6,331 nt of DNA from Bacteroidales bacterium (GTDB lineage Bacteria; Bacteroidota; Bacteroidia; Bacteroidales; SM23-62): contig JADHVS010000245.1 in NCBI GenBank assembly GCA_016783865.1, positions 1 to 6,331 on the forward strand, in the 5' to 3' direction. The translations under genes were made by a program, and so were the position numbers. Each line of letters starts with the position of its first letter. Position 1 is the first letter of the stretch. Shown here piece by piece: positions 5,226 through 6,331 of this stretch. Below the pieces are notes generated by a model. It saw only the letters and a program-made list of their open reading frames with translations. It was not told the DNA's origin and did not search any database.

Positions 5226-6331
5226 ATGTTCAAAAATTACATAAAAATTGCTTTTAGAAGCATCAAAAGGCAAAAAGGATATTCATTCATCAACATGGCT
5301 GGTCTGGCTATTGGCATGGCCTGCTGCATTCTAATTCTGCTCTGGGTTCAGCATGAAGTCAGCTACGACCGTTTCCATGAAAAGGCGGATGATATCTACC
5401 GGATCTACACAGATTTCCATTATGACCGTGGTATAGTTCCATTCAGTAATATTCCTCAGCCTGTCGGACCGGAAATCCAAAACAAAGTCCCTGACGTGCA
5501 ACTCGCAGTCCGTATCTTAGATGATGCCCTTACGGTCAAACATGGCCAGGATATTTTTTATGAAAAGGAAATTCTTTATGTTGACCCTTCTTTCTTCGAC
5601 ATCTTTACTTTCCCCTTGGTTCAGGGTGATTCAAAAACAGCCTTTTCAGAGCCCTACTCGGTCATTATTTCAGAGTCGATGGCAAAAAAGTATTTCGGCG
5701 ACGAAAATCCCCTCGGAGAAGTCCTAACCATGGATCAGGAATACAAGCTAAAGGTAACTGGTGTCATAGAAGATGTGCCGGATAATTCCAGCATCAGGTT
5801 CGATTTTCTGATTCCCTACTCCTTCTTGGCTGCAATTGGCTATGACGTCAACAACAGGAATGCTTGGAACTGCCAGACTTACGTATTACTGAACAAGAAT
5901 GTTTCTCCTCAACAAGTTGGGCAAAAAATTTCAGGATGGCCTAAAGAGTATGTCCAGGAGGATGAGGCCTATTTCCGCTTGCAGCCACTGAAACATATTC
6001 GGCTATACACTCTTGGCGGAGAGTTGGGATCGATTAAATACGTTTACATATTCTCCTTCATAGCCCTTTGTATTCTTGTCATTGCCTGTATCAATTTCAT
6101 GAATCTGGCGACAGCCCGCTCGGTTAAGCGCGCCCGGGAAGTGGGTCTGCGAAAGGTTGTCGGAGCTAGGAGAGCACAGATCGTCCGCCAGTTTTACGGC
6201 GAATCCCTGTTTATGATTGTTTTAGCTCTGGGTCTCGCCATCGTTTTGGTTGAGTTCCTCCTCCCCTTGTTCAACAGTGTTTCTGGAAAAAATCTTGCTC
6301 TAGATTTCTCTGGTAACTTAATGATCTACTT
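5226..6331 (+). CDS. MacB/FtsX-family ABC transporter permease 3 (3' end outside the window)
   Basis: The frame is open from ATG 5226 to the last base, giving 368 codons and about the first half of a double-FtsX permease. Visible are the elbow (1-20, FKNYIKIAFRSIKRQK), TM1 (21-42, GLAIGMACCILILLWVQ, identical to permease 1 over these 17 residues), the MacB-type periplasmic domain (about 43-268, with FTFPLVQGDSKTAF, AKKYFGDENPLGE and VPDNSSIRFDFL), TM2 (about 272-297, VIACINFMNLATA), the coupling segment RSVKRAREVGLRKVVGARRAQ (298-318) and TM3 (about 327-347). The coupling segment is more basic than in permeases 1 and 2, which read RSGNRxKExGMRKV. No frameshift or stop is seen. The second half is expected to lie downstream, ending near DSLRYE if it follows its paralogs. 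Its likely role is the same as theirs: a mechanotransmission-type permease needing a separate ATPase, with its own periplasmic specificity. Confidence 0.92.
   Translation, partial: MFKNYIKIAFRSIKRQKGYSFINMAGLAIGMACCILILLWVQHEVSYDRFHEKADDIYRIYTDFHYDRGIVPFSNIPQPVGPEIQNKVPDVQLAVRILDDALTVKHGQDIFYEKEILYVDPSFFDIFTFPLVQGDSKTAFSEPYSVIISESMAKKYFGDENPLGEVLTMDQEYKLKVTGVIEDVPDNSSIRFDFLIPYSFLAAIGYDVNNRNAWNCQTYVLLNKNVSPQQVGQKISGWPKEYVQEDEAYFRLQPLKHIRLYTLGGELGSIKYVYIFSFIALCILVIACINFMNLATARSVKRAREVGLRKVVGARRAQIVRQFYGESLFMIVLALGLAIVLVEFLLPLFNSVSGKNLALDFSGNLMIY

Overview
The window holds an array of three paralogous genes, all on the + strand, for large MacB/FtsX-family ABC transporter permeases of the duplicated ('double FtsX') type, about 785 residues each. 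Two are complete (205-2562 and 2606-4966). The third starts at 5226 and runs off the right edge (5226-6331, 368 codons visible). No ATPase, membrane-fusion protein or regulator gene is present here, so the nucleotide-binding partner must be encoded elsewhere.

Region by region: 1-189 is non-coding and carries a near-consensus sigma-54 (-24/-12) promoter at 90-105, with a predicted start of transcription near 116. Permease 1 follows, with a strong GGAGG ribosome site that fixes its start at 205. Permease 2 starts 43 bases after permease 1 stops, with its own GAGGTG site and no terminator between them, so the two look co-transcribed. Sixteen bases after permease 2, the same GAGGTG-N5-ATG layout precedes a 20-codon, almost wholly hydrophobic reading frame (4983-5045). 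A shift to the -1 frame near its stop would extend it to a tail-bearing single-pass protein ending at 5158. About 67 bases of AT-rich spacer then lead to permease 3, which has only a weak ribosome site.

How they work together (inference): type VII (MacB/FtsX-like) permeases do not form a substrate channel. They pass ATP-driven motion from the cytoplasm to periplasmic domains, as in MacB efflux, LolCDE lipoprotein release or FtsEX signalling. The three paralogs keep the N-terminal elbow, the cytoplasmic coupling segments and (in the two complete genes) the C-terminus nearly constant, while the periplasmic domains diverge. This fits a set of permeases that share one type of ATPase but act on different periplasmic clients or substrates.

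Organism: protein style (RNIxRHKAYSFINIAGL, ILLWVQDE, ANPxDSLRYE), moderate GC, clear Shine-Dalgarno sites and sigma-54 use suggest a Gram-negative bacterium from a lineage rich in such permease arrays, for example Aminicenantes/Acidobacteriota or a KSB1-like group in the wider Bacteroidota/Fibrobacterota neighbourhood. Strong Shine-Dalgarno sites argue mildly against a typical Bacteroidetes genome. The assignment rests on recalled family style, not on a search.
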